Below, in pieces: positions 34,882-47,614 of a stretch of 64,000 nt of DNA (within the stretch, counting starts at the first letter, position 1; the number at the start of each line of letters is the position of its first letter). The position numbers were made by a program, and so were the translations under genes. The stretch covers positions 1 through 64,000 of the forward strand of contig JBEWZL010000200.1 of NCBI GenBank assembly GCA_045837725.1, in the 5' to 3' direction. The notes under the pieces are model-generated. The model worked only from the letters and a program-made list of their open reading frames with translations, did not search any database and was not told the origin of the DNA. Origin of the DNA: Vermamoeba vermiformis (lineage: Eukaryota; Tubulinea; Echinamoebida).

Positions 34882-37429
34882 TTACATTACGAGCAATGAT
34901 AACAATACTAAGACCGTTGATATCATTAATTTGCATCCATCGGATACGATATTAACAGAGGGTTGATCTGGTGAGCTTTGAGGCACGTCGGTACCAGTAA
35001 CTACGAACGTCAGATCAGATCTACAAATAGTTGATAAAAGACTTACCTTTTATAGTAACTACGGTCGAGGCAGTAGTACCAAAAGTGTCCTGTGCCATGA
35101 ACGTAATACCATGAGAACCAATGTCAGTCAGTAAGGGCGCTATGACTAAAGTAATTGCAGAGGCGCTGCTTGATGACACGTTGACAAATGACGGCAGTGT
35201 TGAGTAGTTGAATGACACGCACGAGTCAAAAGATTCAGTCGCTTAAGATTAAGTCGTCAGGTATATGAACAATTGTACGTCGGATGGTAATTTGAAACTT
35301 ACAAGTGCACGTGACAGTGATTGACAATTCATGATCGACGAGCACGTCGTATTCTTCATTTGCGGAAATAGCAGGTGGTTGATTCAATAAGGCTATAACG
35401 CAAAGTATTATAAGCATCGAGTATTAAAGAAATATTACAACTTACTTTTTGCCGCTAGCAACGGATTAATTCTTCCGAAACCAAATGTTGTGTCCTAAAT
35501 AGGCAATTAGATGGTGTTTCTATTAATAGAAGTAATGCTATTCGGCGTACTTGTCCGGCATCGCCCAAATCAACAGCAGTGCTGGTAAACAAGTCCATCA
35601 GTTCTGAGGCACCGATACTCGGTTTGATCGCCTTCATCAGCGCTGAAATTCCGCTGACAACCGGTGTGGCCATTGAACAGCCAGTCCATTGCTCGTAACC
35701 TCCTGACTTGACTGTGCTCCAGATATTTGTTCCTATTGAATTCCGATCGATTAGTTTCGCCGAAGTGACTTTTCATTCACGGACTTTCATACCTGGAGCA
35801 GCAATGTCAATGTACGAGCCAGTGTTTGAAATAACGTTCCGTTCATCAGTTTCGTTGATGTTAGTCACCGCAAATGCGTTTGTGTAAGCGGCAGGGTACC
35901 ACGGCTTATTTGAGTCTGAAAGGTAGCTATTGCCAGCGCAGGCATTAACAATGATTCCTATTACTCTCATATTAATAAAGGGTACGACTATGAATAGGAC
36001 GTACCTTTGTTGTACAAGGCATTGACGGCATCTTCCATTGGTTGCCAGGTCGAGAAACCCTGTCAAATTAAAATTGTAAATTTGACCTCATAAAAATTAT
36101 CAGTTAATAAATATGTTAAATAGCCGTGTTGCTAATTTTGGCCTTTCTGACAGGTGTCGCATCAAGACAACGGATGTGTCAAATTGACATGCCGCGAAAT
36201 TTCCGTAGATTTACGTACACCAAGACTCAAGCTAACGATATCTGCGCCCAAATTAGCGGCGTCTAACATGCAAGCCACAAAGTCTTCATAAGTGCCCGAG
36301 TTCGTAAAGTCAAGGACCTTGCCGATAATTAAGTTGACGCCATATGATACTCCAGCGACACCTTTAAGATAGAAAATCAATTCAATTTGCGTTTGTGAAG
36401 TATTCGTGCCAATAATATTCAAAAATTAACTAATTAGTTCACAAAATTTGAGTGCGTTTCAAATCTTTGCCGGCAATTAACCGAATATATTGAACGGATC
36501 AGACGTTCTGTAGATGTAAATTTATTCCCAACGTACCTATTGTATTGTTGATAGTAGCGGCTACAATGCCAGCCACGTGCGTTCCTAAACGAAAAATGAC
36601 ATCTGTTAGATCAGATTCAATTTCGAAGCTATTGTCATATTTATTGCTAAATATAGCATTACCATTAAATACGTACCATGACCATATTCATCCTCAGCAA
36701 TGTCGTCTAAGTTCACGTAATCGTACTGCCAGACAATTCTTGACGCATCCAGATCGGAATGCGATGCGATTCCAGAGTCGCAAATAGCAACTGTCTGATT
36801 ATAATCACATTTAAATTGATGGTTCATCATATTATTAACGAGCAATAATAACGTACGATGTTCTTGACAAGAGTTTGTTGATACGAGATCAAATCCCAAA
36901 CATCGCTCATTTGAAGCTTCGCCATATGCCACATTGAGCTCCATTTCTCATCATTTGGCACCGCTCCGCCAAATCCTATTAAAAAGTATATCGTCAATCA
37001 ATTTAATTGTATTGCTAGCATTGCGTTAAAGATTTCAACAAGAATTTAATACCCCTTGGAATTTCATCGACATGAGAAAATCGCGGATCTGCACGCAGTT
37101 TATCAATTGATACCGTATCGGCAACCTATTTATAATATCGTTAATTATATTATCAAGTTGTTGTGAGTCGGAAATCATTGTGTGCGTGTGTATTAGCGCC
37201 GATAACAATAAAATTGAGAATAATCTTATGATAATAGTCATAATACCTCTATTATGAAGCCTCCTATCTCTTGGAACTCTCTCATAATCTTCCCGACATC
37301 CTGTACTACATCCACTGCTCGTTTTTTGGATGTCGGATCTGGTTTAACGTACACTCGTTTGCATTCAGCTAAGCAAGCAATAGAAATGACGCTCAACAAT
37401 ATAATATATTGTATCCGAATGAGCATCAC
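34882..37429 (-). CDS. Subtilisin-like serine protease 1, secreted and probably GPI-anchored
   Basis: About thirteen exons from 37429. Order: a signal peptide (RIQYIILLSVISIACLAEC), a short inhibitor-type prodomain (FIIEVADTVSIDKLRADPRFSHVDEIP), and an S8 catalytic domain with Asp in AICDSGIASH, His in GHGTHVAGI and Ser in GCSMATPVVSG (the usual GTSMA has Cys for Thr; the nucleophile is intact). The Asn of the oxyanion hole is in NACAGNS. A C-terminal Ig/cadherin-like domain carries paired Cys (VTVTC, FDSCVSF) and ends STVVTIKG. A Pro/Ser-rich spacer and hydrophobic end (KLMISTVLVLLSLLVM) suggest GPI attachment. The last exon is joined at TTCGTAG|TTACTGG by analogy with the paralogue. Confidence 0.85.
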
Positions 37430-38246
37430 GCCGAGTGGTGTTCAGTTGGTTACAAAAATCATGAATGAGTGATTTTGGGGCCTGTGCATGAAATTGTCGT
37501 TTCCAAAATTGGTCCTCCTTGAAAGTTTCAAGTCATGAAAACGGCTAATTAATTGCATGAATTGTAATTCGAATATGCAGCAAACCTCTGATTCGATTTA
37601 ACGAAAACTTCCGTAAGCGGACAGGATTAGAAAAATTGTTGTGTTGTTTTTTCCTGATGTATTATTAATAATTATATTTTATTGTAATATGTCGTAGAGG
37701 TTTGCAAAAATAGCTCGAGCGCGGAGCTCAGATTCGTAAGTAAAATCAAAAATAGCTTTTTGCTAGTTTACCTTGCGTATGTATACATGCATGTATTTAA
37801 ATACCAATATTATATTAATTTGCATATTATTTTAATATCGTTATAAATAGTTTTCAATGTGGTAACAGCGGACTTCAGTATTCAAAAATCGATCTTGTTA
37901 TTAATAGACAGTCCAGAGCTATTCGTAATAACCACGAATTAAGGTTAATACCTTGCATGCAACCATAACCTGCATTTTTAGGAGCTGCTGGAATAATCTG
38001 GATGTGGGAGAAGATCTGTAAATGGTGTGTTCCGACGCATTTAATCGCTTATGCATATAACAAACTCCATCCTTTGATTAACTGCCATTAGTAGATATAT
38101 GTGTGGTTTTGTCCTCCTCTAAGATCACACGGGTCATTTGTGTTGCCTTTGTCCTGAATTGACATAACTGTTAATTAGCACGCGTCGATGAAAGAAAAGC
38201 CTCAAGCGATACAGAAAATTTAGATCATCCAAACAAGCGAGTTAAA
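37430..38246. promoter_or_regulatory. Divergent intergenic region, subtilisin 1 / F-box-like gene
   Basis: 817 bp separating two divergent start codons, so both promoters should be here. AT-rich with an ATGTATAC/GTATACAT-like patch near 37780. No further feature was recognised. Confidence 0.35.
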
Positions 38247-39824
38247 ATGGAAGCAGCAAGTTTAGTGATTGATCAGCCCGAGATCTTCGGAAGAATAATT
38301 TCTTACCTTATTTATAAGCCAAGTTACGCAATTAATTTTGCTTTAGCTTCGAGGAAGTAAGTATTGCGATAAGAAATCGTTTAGCGGATCTACAGCAAAC
38401 CATTTACCAGAATTTTTTTCGATTAAAATACTGAATTAATATTTAATTTAGGCTGCACCAAAATTTGTATAGTACGATATCGTGGAATTCGGCAGGATTT
38501 AATTTTTTGTTGTCCAGTAACGGTCGGATCGACAAAAATGCGTTGGATCTGGCTTTACAAAAGATAGACAATGAAAGGCTGATTGCTAAAAATATCAAAA
38601 TTCAACAGAAAATTACTGCATATACACGTATGCGAGAGAATCGTGGCCGAAAACCGACCCTAATGGGACCTGGATCCGTTGTCACCGAAGAAGCCACAAA
38701 ATTTCAACAATTAAGGTACCAGATTTTATAATCTTAAGGCTTATATAATAATCCTTATGAAGGGATGCTTTGAATGTCGCTCATGGCATTGATAAGACCC
38801 TGCCAGTGGATTTCTACGAGCAGATTTTAGTGAACCAGATCTTGAGCGAGTCCGTCATCAAGTCAATCGCGAATACTATAGATGACAGATTTAAACTCGT
38901 TTCAGAAATATTTAGAGCTTTTAACTTCGTCTTAAGCACTCCACGAGCTGATCTGGAACTTGAAGGTACCTTATCGCATTATTTAAAGCTGAAAGTTACA
39001 TTACAATATTATACAAATAATTTTTAAATAATTTTTTCTATTTATAGCTAAAAAGAACGAGAATGTCTTTGTAAAAGAGTATCGTGAAATTTCATCATGG
39101 GGTCGGACACAACCAGCACTACGTGGGTAAGTTACAAAGTAATCATTTGTTATATTGAAAGAATATTTAACGCTGAAGTATAGCCTTTACATTGAACTTG
39201 ACGAAGGAGCTACGGATCCAAATCAGTTGATGAATGCAGATACTTTCATCGTTTGCAGTGGTGAGGATCATGATTATGATGCAGAATGGGATGAAAGAGT
39301 CATATTTACGTACTCTTGTTTCTTCAAGTACATTTGCGACAATAAGAAGGCAGTTATTTTTGTCACGCAGTACTCCGACGATAACACCAAGCTCGCTGTT
39401 TATTGGAAGGTATGCATATAGTTAGCTACTTATAGGAATGGATTCGATTTTCAATTGCAAAAGAATACGACAGTTGTGACACGTGTCATTTTTTTGACGT
39501 TTTGTTTTTCATCGAAATTTCGTTCTAACTTACAATAGCTTTATTTCATTGGTTGACTATCAGTACGACAATACGTATTAAATGTTGTTAGGTTGATTTA
39601 GTAACTAAAGCAGTTGAAGCGGCCGGTTCTCTGCACGATCTAGCAAGAAAGCAACAAGCACGCGCTGGGAGTAACAAATTTTCTCGTTTGACACGTGCAC
39701 TGCTTGAACTATTTGAAATTGACATTACCAATGAAGTACTTCAAAAGAGCCGTGGATCGGAGTGGTTGTACGAGTGTTCCGCAAAAGCTTTCGTTGTTCA
39801 ATCATTGGCTGATGCCAAATTATA
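38247..39824 (+). CDS. F-box-like protein lying between the two subtilisins
   Basis: Six exons from the ATG at 38247. The N-terminus (LVIDQPEIFGRIISYLIYKPSYAINFALASRKLHQNLY) has the spacing of a divergent F-box. The remaining 350 or so residues have no recognised repeats. Motifs such as FYEQILVNQILSESVIKSIANTIDDRFKLVSEIFRAF and IELDEGATDPNQLMNADTFIVCSGEDHDYDAEWDERVIF recall the F-box protein at 57563-59750 (ranges like FAKRLRQTIPFVIDKIFNKPED...FLVGSPET), so the two may belong to one lineage-specific family. Ends SLADAKL with a stop at 39822-39824, about 100 bp from the convergent subtilisin 2. Confidence 0.6.
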
Positions 39825-39928
39825 AACACTTTCCAAATTGACACGATATTATTGTTTTATTTAATCCTAGTAATTTTAAGTAAAGTATAATTCGCTAGTA
39901 GCAATAGTAGCAAGGAATCGAATTTGCA

Positions 39929-42302
39929 TTACAGCACGAAGGTAACAAAGAATATGGCGAAGGCCAAGAACGCCGTTTTCTTATTTCCGCTCGAGACATT
40001 GTTAGCTTCAAGTTGATTGGGTGAATTTGGCGATGGTATAGGCTCTGCAGTAACTACAACAATAAAAGTTAGTTAGCGTACTCTTGAGAAGTACTACATT
40101 GATCCTCATACCTTTTATAGTGACATCTTTTGTCGTTGAAGTGTTAAAAGTGTCAACTGCTGTGAATGTAATAACGTATGAGCCAATATCGGATTTTGAC
40201 GGCACTCCTTCCAACGTGATTGAAGAGATACTGCTCGATGACGCATTGACAAATGCAGGGAGCGTAGAGTCGAAGCTGAATGAAGCACACGAGTCAAAAG
40301 ATTCGCTCGCTTTTGAAGTTGTTAGTAACGCGAGGAATTGCAAGGACAGATTAAAACTCACAAGTGCAAGTGATATTAAGGGTTAACATTTCGTCAACTA
40401 GAACATCGTACTCTTCGTTTGCAGTAATGACAGGTGGTTGATTCAACAGGGCTGCATAAGATTGTTAGCGCGTTCGACAAAAAAAATTCGTGAAATTTCA
40501 ACAAACGTACTTTTAGCAGCCAGCAACGGATTAATTCTTCCGAAACCAAATGTTGAGTCCTTTAACAGGCAATTAGACGGTGATACTATTAATCAAAGTA
40601 ATATAATTCAGCGTACTTTTCCGACGTCGCCCAAATCAACAGCAGTGCTGGCAAACAGGTCCATCAGTTCTGAGGCACCTATACTCGGCTTGATCGCCTT
40701 CATTAGCGCTGAAATTCCACTGACAATTGGTGTGGCCATTGAACAGCCGGTCCATTCTTCATAGCCTCCTGACTTAACTGTACTCATGATATTTGTTCCT
40801 ATTAATAATCGTTTAGTTTTTTTTGTTAAAAATTGGTCGTTATTAGAGATTCACGGACATCTTTCGAAAAAGGCAAATAAGACTTTCATACCTGGAGCAG
40901 CGATATCAACGAAATCACCAGTGTTCGACATGCCGTTTCTTTGATCACTGGCATCAATATTTGTAACTGCATATGCGTTTGCATACGCGGCAGGGTACCA
41001 CGGTTGATTTGCATTTGAAATGTAGCTGTTCCCAGCACATGCGTTCAGTAGGACTCCTACATAAAGTTAATAAAATTCGGATACACTTACAATCTATATG
41101 TATGAACCGGACGTACCTCTGTTGTACAAGGCGTTGACGGCATCTTCGAGTGGTTGCCACTGAGTAAAGCCCTATTATAAAATTAAACTAATAGTCAAAT
41201 ATAACAGGCATAATGGCGACCAGGTCCGAAAACGGCAAATTTTGACTTGTGTATGATAGTTAATCTACATACGCCCACACTCATGCTAATGATATCTGCG
41301 CCCAAATTCGCTGCGTCTAACATGCAAGCCACGAGTTCTCCATAAGTACCTCCTTTCGTCGAGTTAAGGACCTTGCCGATAATTAAGTTGACTCCATATG
41401 CAACTCCAGCAATGCCTATTCGTCAAGACTTAGTACTACTCGCAGTAACAATCGTATGAAGGTTACTATACCAATTGTATTGTTGGTCGTTCCTGCAATA
41501 ATGCCGGCCACGTGAGTACCTAAGCACATCCGTTAGTTGAATCTTTTCTGCCCGCTATATCATTAAATATAGCATTAATAGAACTTACCATGGCCTCCAT
41601 CATCATCTGCTATATCATCGTCTGTCATATAATCGTACTGCCAGACTATTCTTGACGCATCCAGATCGGAATGCGATGCGATTCCAGAGTCGCAAATAGC
41701 AACGGTCTGATTATAATCACGTTTAACTTGATGGTTCATCATATTATTAAGGAGTAATAGAAACGTACGATATTCTTGACAAGAGTTTGTGAATATGAGA
41801 TCAGATCCCAAACATCGCTCATTTGTAGCTTCTCCATATGCCACATTGAGCTCCATTTCTCATCATTTGGCACCGCTCCGCTAAATACTATTAAAAAGTA
41901 CATCGTTAAGAATATCAATTGTACTGCTAAATTTAGCTGCGTATAATGCGGGCTTACTAACAGGTATTTCATCGACAAAGGAAAATCTAGCATCTTCTCG
42001 CAGTTTTTCAATCGATAGACTATCATCAACCTGCGTTACAATTTTAATTAGAATTTTCGGATCCGAACGGAGAATGATAATGATTGCAAACCGCTTTCTA
42101 ATGGTCATAATACCTCTATTATGAAGCCTCCTATATCTGGGAACTCTCTTCTAAGTGTTCCAATCTCTTGCACAAGATCTACCGCGCGTTTGTTTGAACT
42201 CGCTGGATTTGGTTTAACGTAAACTCTCTTGCATTCACCTAAGAATGCAATAGATATGACGCACAATACGAAAATGATATACTGCGTTCGTTGGCAGACC
42301 AT
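39929..42302 (-). CDS. Subtilisin-like serine protease 2, secreted and probably GPI-anchored
   Basis: Paralogue of the gene at 34882-37429, with matching exon order and phases. Signal peptide (TQYIIFVLCVISIAFLGEC), prodomain, then Asp in AICDSGIASH, His in GHGTHVAGI and Ser in GCSMATPIVSG. The same Cys replaces the usual Thr. The Ig/cadherin-like domain (FDSCASFSFDSTLPAFVNASSSS...DIGSYVITFTAVDTFN) is followed by a Pro/Asn/Ser spacer (EPIPSPNSPNQLEANNVSSGN) and a hydrophobic tail (TAFLAFAIFFVTFVL), a good GPI signal. Stretches around the catalytic Asp exon are almost identical in DNA between the two copies, suggesting fairly recent duplication or conversion. Confidence 0.85.
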
Positions 42303-42520
42303 CGTGTTGACTCACTGAAAATTTTTTGCGTTTGTGTTCAAAAAGGAAATACTTGTCGGCACAAACCGACAAATGTGGCAACCCTGGCACGTGGTCGAAA
42401 CATACCGAAAAATTTGGCCAGTAAGTACTTGAACTGGTGTTGTGTGTAAATAACAGGTCGTCAAACGTTGCCACAAGGGGTATTTAAATGTGCGGTCAAC
42501 GGTATGACCAATGATCGTGC

Positions 42521-42730
42521 TCATATGACTTCTAACCCTAGCCTGCCTTTTACGTTTCGCCCTGACAAAGAAGTGAATGGTAAGCTGCCAGTGATAGGAC
42601 TAAGTAGCGTAAAGGACATTGAGCCCGTAGGAGCGGGCACAGAGACACTGGAGTACGTCGTGTTGAGGCATGAGACGGATGTAGTCAGCGAGCAAAAGAG
42701 GGCAGCGAACAAAATTAGTCCGAGCGTGCG
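42521..42730 (-). CDS. Possible small secreted protein
   Basis: From the internal Met at about 42730 the frame reads MRTLGLILFAALFCSLTTSVSC, an excellent signal-peptide shape, followed by a short Ser/Thr-rich mature part ending in GLEVI. The opposite strand also has a 110-codon frame (42468-42800), so one may be the shadow of the other. No paralogue or domain was found. The signal peptide is the only support. Confidence 0.3.
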   Translation of the reverse strand, partial: RTLGLILFAALFCSLTTSVSCLNTTYSSVSVPAPTGSMSFTLLSPITGSLPFTSLSGRNVKGRLGLEVI

Positions 42731-42732
42731 CA

Positions 42733-43547
42733 TCTTGTTGAGTAATCTACGAATAAACAAATCAATCATCGGTCAGTTTGCTTTAAAAGCTGTACCTTAA
42801 ACGGGCGTGTTCGTCCCGATGTCGTCCCTTGCTAATCGGGGAAAATACCGTATCTTCAGTTTTAAGGGAACACTATATTAATTGACAGGAGGCCTTCTCC
42901 CAAGTTGTCCTATTCTATCATCGAATAATTTTCACGTTTGCATTGAAATTAAATCAGGCGGGATAAAATTTTAATTTTGGCGGAAGTATCAACAGTGCTA
43001 GCACAATTATTAATCAAGGTATTTCTAATTAATTTAATTTATTCGGCATAATTAACGTAAAGGAATATTTATTTTGTCAGATTCTGATCAACAATCTTTT
43101 TGTTTATTCTTCTTTTTATATATTCACTAATCAGAAATATAATATTATATGATTACCTCACTGGACATAACTTGTTTCATTGTTGTGGGTGTTGGTCGTG
43201 CAGATAAAAATAAATTACTACTGCTAATAGTTATATTTAATTAGGTTTCCAAATTATGACAACCAGAGCTCATTAGTTCGGGCTTAGATTATTAAATTAC
43301 GCTGGAATTACCCGGCAACAGATCGAACTTGGCACACAACGGCCAGCTTTCGTTTTTGCGTAAATAATGAAAATTACGAGCGATATTCACGCATTCAATT
43401 TAGCCTATTGGCCTAAAGCCACGCGGTGCTTTTTGCCGAAGAGATCCTTTGTAGATCTCAACCGAGAATTCAGTACACAGCTGGTTTATAGCTTGATTCA
43501 GCTGCCTTATCGCATTTAAATCGAACTAATAGGCAGATACTAGCAGC
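42733..43547. other. Intergenic region upstream of the P-type ATPase
   Basis: About 800 bp of AT-rich sequence that should contain the ATPase promoter. No other gene, RNA or repeat was recognised. Confidence 0.35.
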
Positions 43548-46500
43548 ATGAGCTCTGTAGTCACTAAAGAAAAGCTTTCCGTGACCGGATCCCGTTCGCT
43601 GGATCGAGCTTCGAAAAGAATATCGATCGAGTATCAAAATACTCGTATTAGCATTAATGAGAGTATTGAGCAATCATCTGCGGAGGGTAAATTGCCCGAT
43701 TATCATTCGATTCCTCTCGAAGACTTCTACACTCGTTATCAAACAAGTGCAGATGGACTTGCCGCCGAAGATGCAGCATCACGATTAGGTAATATATAGC
43801 TTCTACTGTATATACATAAGTATTAATGATCAGGTTTTAGGCAAGAATGGTCCTAATGTCCTTTCACCGCCGGCTGAAAATGTTGGATTGAAATTACTCG
43901 GGTATTTGTTTGGCGGCTTTGGACCCATTCTTTGGGGCGCCTCAATTCTCTGTTTTATTGCTTGGCGGCCGTTAGTAAGTGCCTAGTGATAAGGACGTGA
44001 ACGCGTAACTGCATCTGATTTTATTATTTTAGGGTGATCCGAATCCGGACACGAATAACCTTATTTTGGCTCTGGTATTGATTGGAGTTATTATCATACA
44101 AGCTGCATTCAATGCCTATCAAGACTTTACGTCTAACAGGGTCATGAATAGCATTAAAAAACTTTTGCCTTCATTCGCGACTGGTATTCGAGAAGGTGCC
44201 CAAGTTCAGATTCAGACGTCGACTATAGTGCCAGGTAACTTAATTGTTTAATGCTTGATCAGAAAATCTAATGATTTTATAGGCGATGTGGTCAGTGTAA
44301 CGCTTGGAAACAAAATTCCGGCGGATGTGCGCTGGATTCAAGTGAACAAGCTTAAACTAGGTACGAGTAGCATCAGCTAAACATTATTTAGTATTATTTC
44401 TATACAGACACCTCCCCATTGACGGGGGAAAGCGAACCAGTTACCGCAGCTACAAGTTCGACCTCAAAGAACTACGTTGAAAGCAAAAATGTCGGATTTA
44501 TGGGTACTGCTGTCGTGCAAGGATCGGGTATTGGTGTCGTGGTTAATACCGGTGAGATCATTACTCTGAAATTAAAGAATTGCACATGATTAAATTATAA
44601 TTTTTTCCTTTTTAGGCAATAAAACGGTCATGGGGCAAATTGCGAGGACTGTATCGAAGCCAAAAGTCGAATTATCGCACCTTCAGCGAGAAATTCGTCG
44701 TTTCGTCTTAACAGTTTGTTCTCTGGCCTTCTCCATTGCAGTAATCATCGTCGTAGTGTGGGCTGCTTGGCTTAGAACATCTTATCCTGGATTTATGCCT
44801 CCTAGTGCCCTCTTGCTCAATATTATTGGTGCTGTTGTCGCGTTCATTCCTGAAGGCTTACCCGTTGCTGTGACGTTAGTGCTGACTCTCATCGCAAAAC
44901 GAATGTTTAAGCAAGTACGTATATATTGTTTTAGATTATGTATTCATATCAGAGTATTATTCGAGGATTGAATTTTTTTGAACTTGCTAAAATTTTGTTT
45001 ACACGAATATCGATAGTGATCTTTTTCCTTTTTAGGCAGTACTCGTAAAACATCTTCCTACTGTCGAAACGCTTGGCAGTGTTGATACCATTTGCAGCGA
45101 TAAGACAGGAACGCTTACTCAGAACAAAATGACCGTCGTAGATTTCTCTATCGGAACAACTGTTTATCCGTCGCGAGTCGCGGTAGATTTCACTCAAAAG
45201 AAGAGTTGGCAAGACCTCGCATTGATTGGTTCGCTTTGCAACAAGGCTGTGTACGACAAGTCCAATCCTAATGCTGCTGAACCTGTCGTTATCGGGGACT
45301 CAACTGACACCGGTATTTTGGTGAGTTTTGCCAAATAAGGCAAATACAGTCCGATTAATAACTTAATTAGTTCTAATATAACTATTTTTCATAGAATTTT
45401 TGCAATACCTTCGTGTCCGTGGAAGAAATGCGAGAAAAATATCCTGAAGTTACTGGAATTCCGTTCAATTCCAAGAACAAATGGGCCTTGACGATCAACA
45501 AAGTGGATAACAACGATGCGTTGATTTGCATGAAAGGCGCAGCTGAGTTTATGATCGATCGGTGCCCGACGTACATGAACAAAAATGGCGAAGAAAAAGA
45601 ATTCACTGAAAAGAAGAAAATGAAGCTGAAAAAGCAACAAGAAGAAAAAGGTGGTCAAGGCAAACGCGTGCTTGGTTTGTGCAAGAAAACAGTTCGCGCA
45701 TCCGAATTCGACATTTACGACGAAGATTTTGACATTGATCTGGCTGAGCAATCATTGCCATTGAATTCAATGTGCTTTGTTGGTTTGATGGCATTAATGG
45801 ACCCACCGAGGTACGTTTTTCTGTAATATTTCCTAATTTGGCAAAATTTCTAAACTTTTTTGATTCAGACCGGAAGTCGTTGAAGTCATCGCTGATTGCA
45901 AAACTGCTGGTATTAGAGTAACTATGGTGACCGGCGATCATCCTTCGAGTAAGTCACAATGCACATCCAGATCCGTACTTGTCCTAGCGGAATTAAGTCT
46001 AACTTGGCTATATTCCAGCGTCACTTGCTATTGCTCGCATGGTCGGTATTGTGACCAAAGACAAAGTGCATACATTTGCGGACATGAAGAATGACCCGAA
46101 CTACATCGAATTGACGAAAATGACCACGGAGATCAAAAAAAGCAAAAAATGTAGGTTATTCATGAAAAAAAAGAAGAGGGGGCAACGAGATCTCGAACGA
46201 GCGGAGATACAAACGCCAGATAAAGGCGAGATTGAGCTCGGAGCTTTCACGTCAAAAGATGACTGCGCCCTCGTACTTCAAGGCTCAGAACTGTCTTCAG
46301 AGCTGATGAACTCTCACGCCTGGAATTGGTGCATCAAGTACCACTCTCAAATTGTCTTTGCTCGTACGACACCTGACCAGAAACTTCGAATCGTTAAAGA
46401 GTTCAAAAAACGGGGTCATTTGGGTACGTTCAACTCTTGACACTTAAAAAGACGTCATGTTGACTCAAGAATATCTTTTTGACACGCTACGCAATCTTTC

Positions 46501-47563
46501 ATGAAATTATTAGCTGACTTACATTACGGAGCTATCAATGACAAGTGTTAGAGTTTATGACACTTCATCTAACGTGTTTTGTCTTCGCAGTTGCTGTGAC
46601 TGGCGATGGAGTCAATGACGCACCAGCGTTGAAAGAAGCGCAAGCTGGTGTAGCGATGGGCAGTGGCAGTGACGTGGCAATTCAAGCGGCGGATATCGTG
46701 CTCTTGGACTCGAACTTTAGGTCACTACTTGTTGGCATCAAGAACGGTCGATTGGTCTTCGAAAATTTACGCAAAGTCATTATCTACTTGCTGCCTGCTG
46801 GCAGTTGGTCCGAGCTACTGCCTATTTTGGTCAACGTTTTTCTCGGAATTCCGTTGCCGCTCAGTACCTTTTTGATGATTTACATTTGTGTTATCACGGA
46901 CATCTTGCCCTCGCTGTCATTGATGTACGAAAAGGCCGAATCAAATCTCATGAAAAATCCTCCCAGAAACCCAAAGAAAGACAAAATGGTCAATTCGCGA
47001 TTGTTCTTGCACGCCTACTTGTTCTTGGGCATGATTGAATCATTTGGCGCATTCTTCATGTACTTCTACTACATGGACTCCATTCATGGAATCAAGGCCG
47101 GCGATCTGTTTTTAGCTTTCGACAAATGGACTGATGGCTATTTAGGTACGAAAACTTTCGCGTGTCAAAAGTGTCAAAATGTCATTTTTCCTTTTTAGGT
47201 CTTACTCAGCAACAACTAAACGAAGCACTTGCTGGTGCTCAAACGGCGTATTTTATAGGTCTTACGTTCATTCAGTTTGGCAACTTGATGTCAACGAGAA
47301 CACGTGTTCTGTCGTTCTTTCAACACGATCCGTTTTCAGCCAAATCGAGAAACTTGTGGCTATTTGGCGGCATTACTGGTTCATTGGCTTTCATTCTTAT
47401 TCTGATCGAGATTCCGATATTCCAAGAAGTTTTCTCGGTTCGAAACATCGAGTACCAGTTTTGGCTGATGCCGCTTGCTTTTGCTGTATTGTTGTTCTGC
47501 TGCGATGAGATTCGCAAGTTGATTATCCGCCGCCATCCTTCAGTTCTATCGTGTTTTAAATAA
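43548..47563 (+). CDS. P-type ATPase, group IIC (Na+/K+- or H+/K+-ATPase alpha-like)
   Basis: Plasma-membrane cation pump of roughly 1,000 residues in about a dozen exons. In order: a cytosolic head, M1-M2 ([42 protein letters not shown]), the actuator with [11 protein letters not shown]4 ([24 protein letters not shown]), the phosphorylation site [13 protein letters not shown], the N-domain ([13 protein letters not shown]), the hinge [14 protein letters not shown], then M5-M10. The Glu of M4 (IPEGLP) and Glu of M5 (SWSELLP) that bind ions in Na,K-ATPase are conserved. In M6, [16 protein letters not shown] keeps the second Asp, but the position of the first (D804) is Cys. A Lys/Arg-rich insert ([16 protein letters not shown]) lies near 46140. 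The C-terminus lacks the paired Tyr of animal Na,K-ATPase. Ion specificity is uncertain. Confidence 0.9.
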
Positions 47564-47614
47564 TTTTTACCAATAAACAACACAAACTGTGAAATCCTTA
47601 TTTATTTAAATTGT

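Noticed and set aside
46152-46207. Lys-rich stretch of the ATPase as an unspliced intron (GTAGGT...GAG)
   Set aside because: The candidate is 56 bp, so removing it would break the frame; it is therefore kept as a coding insert.
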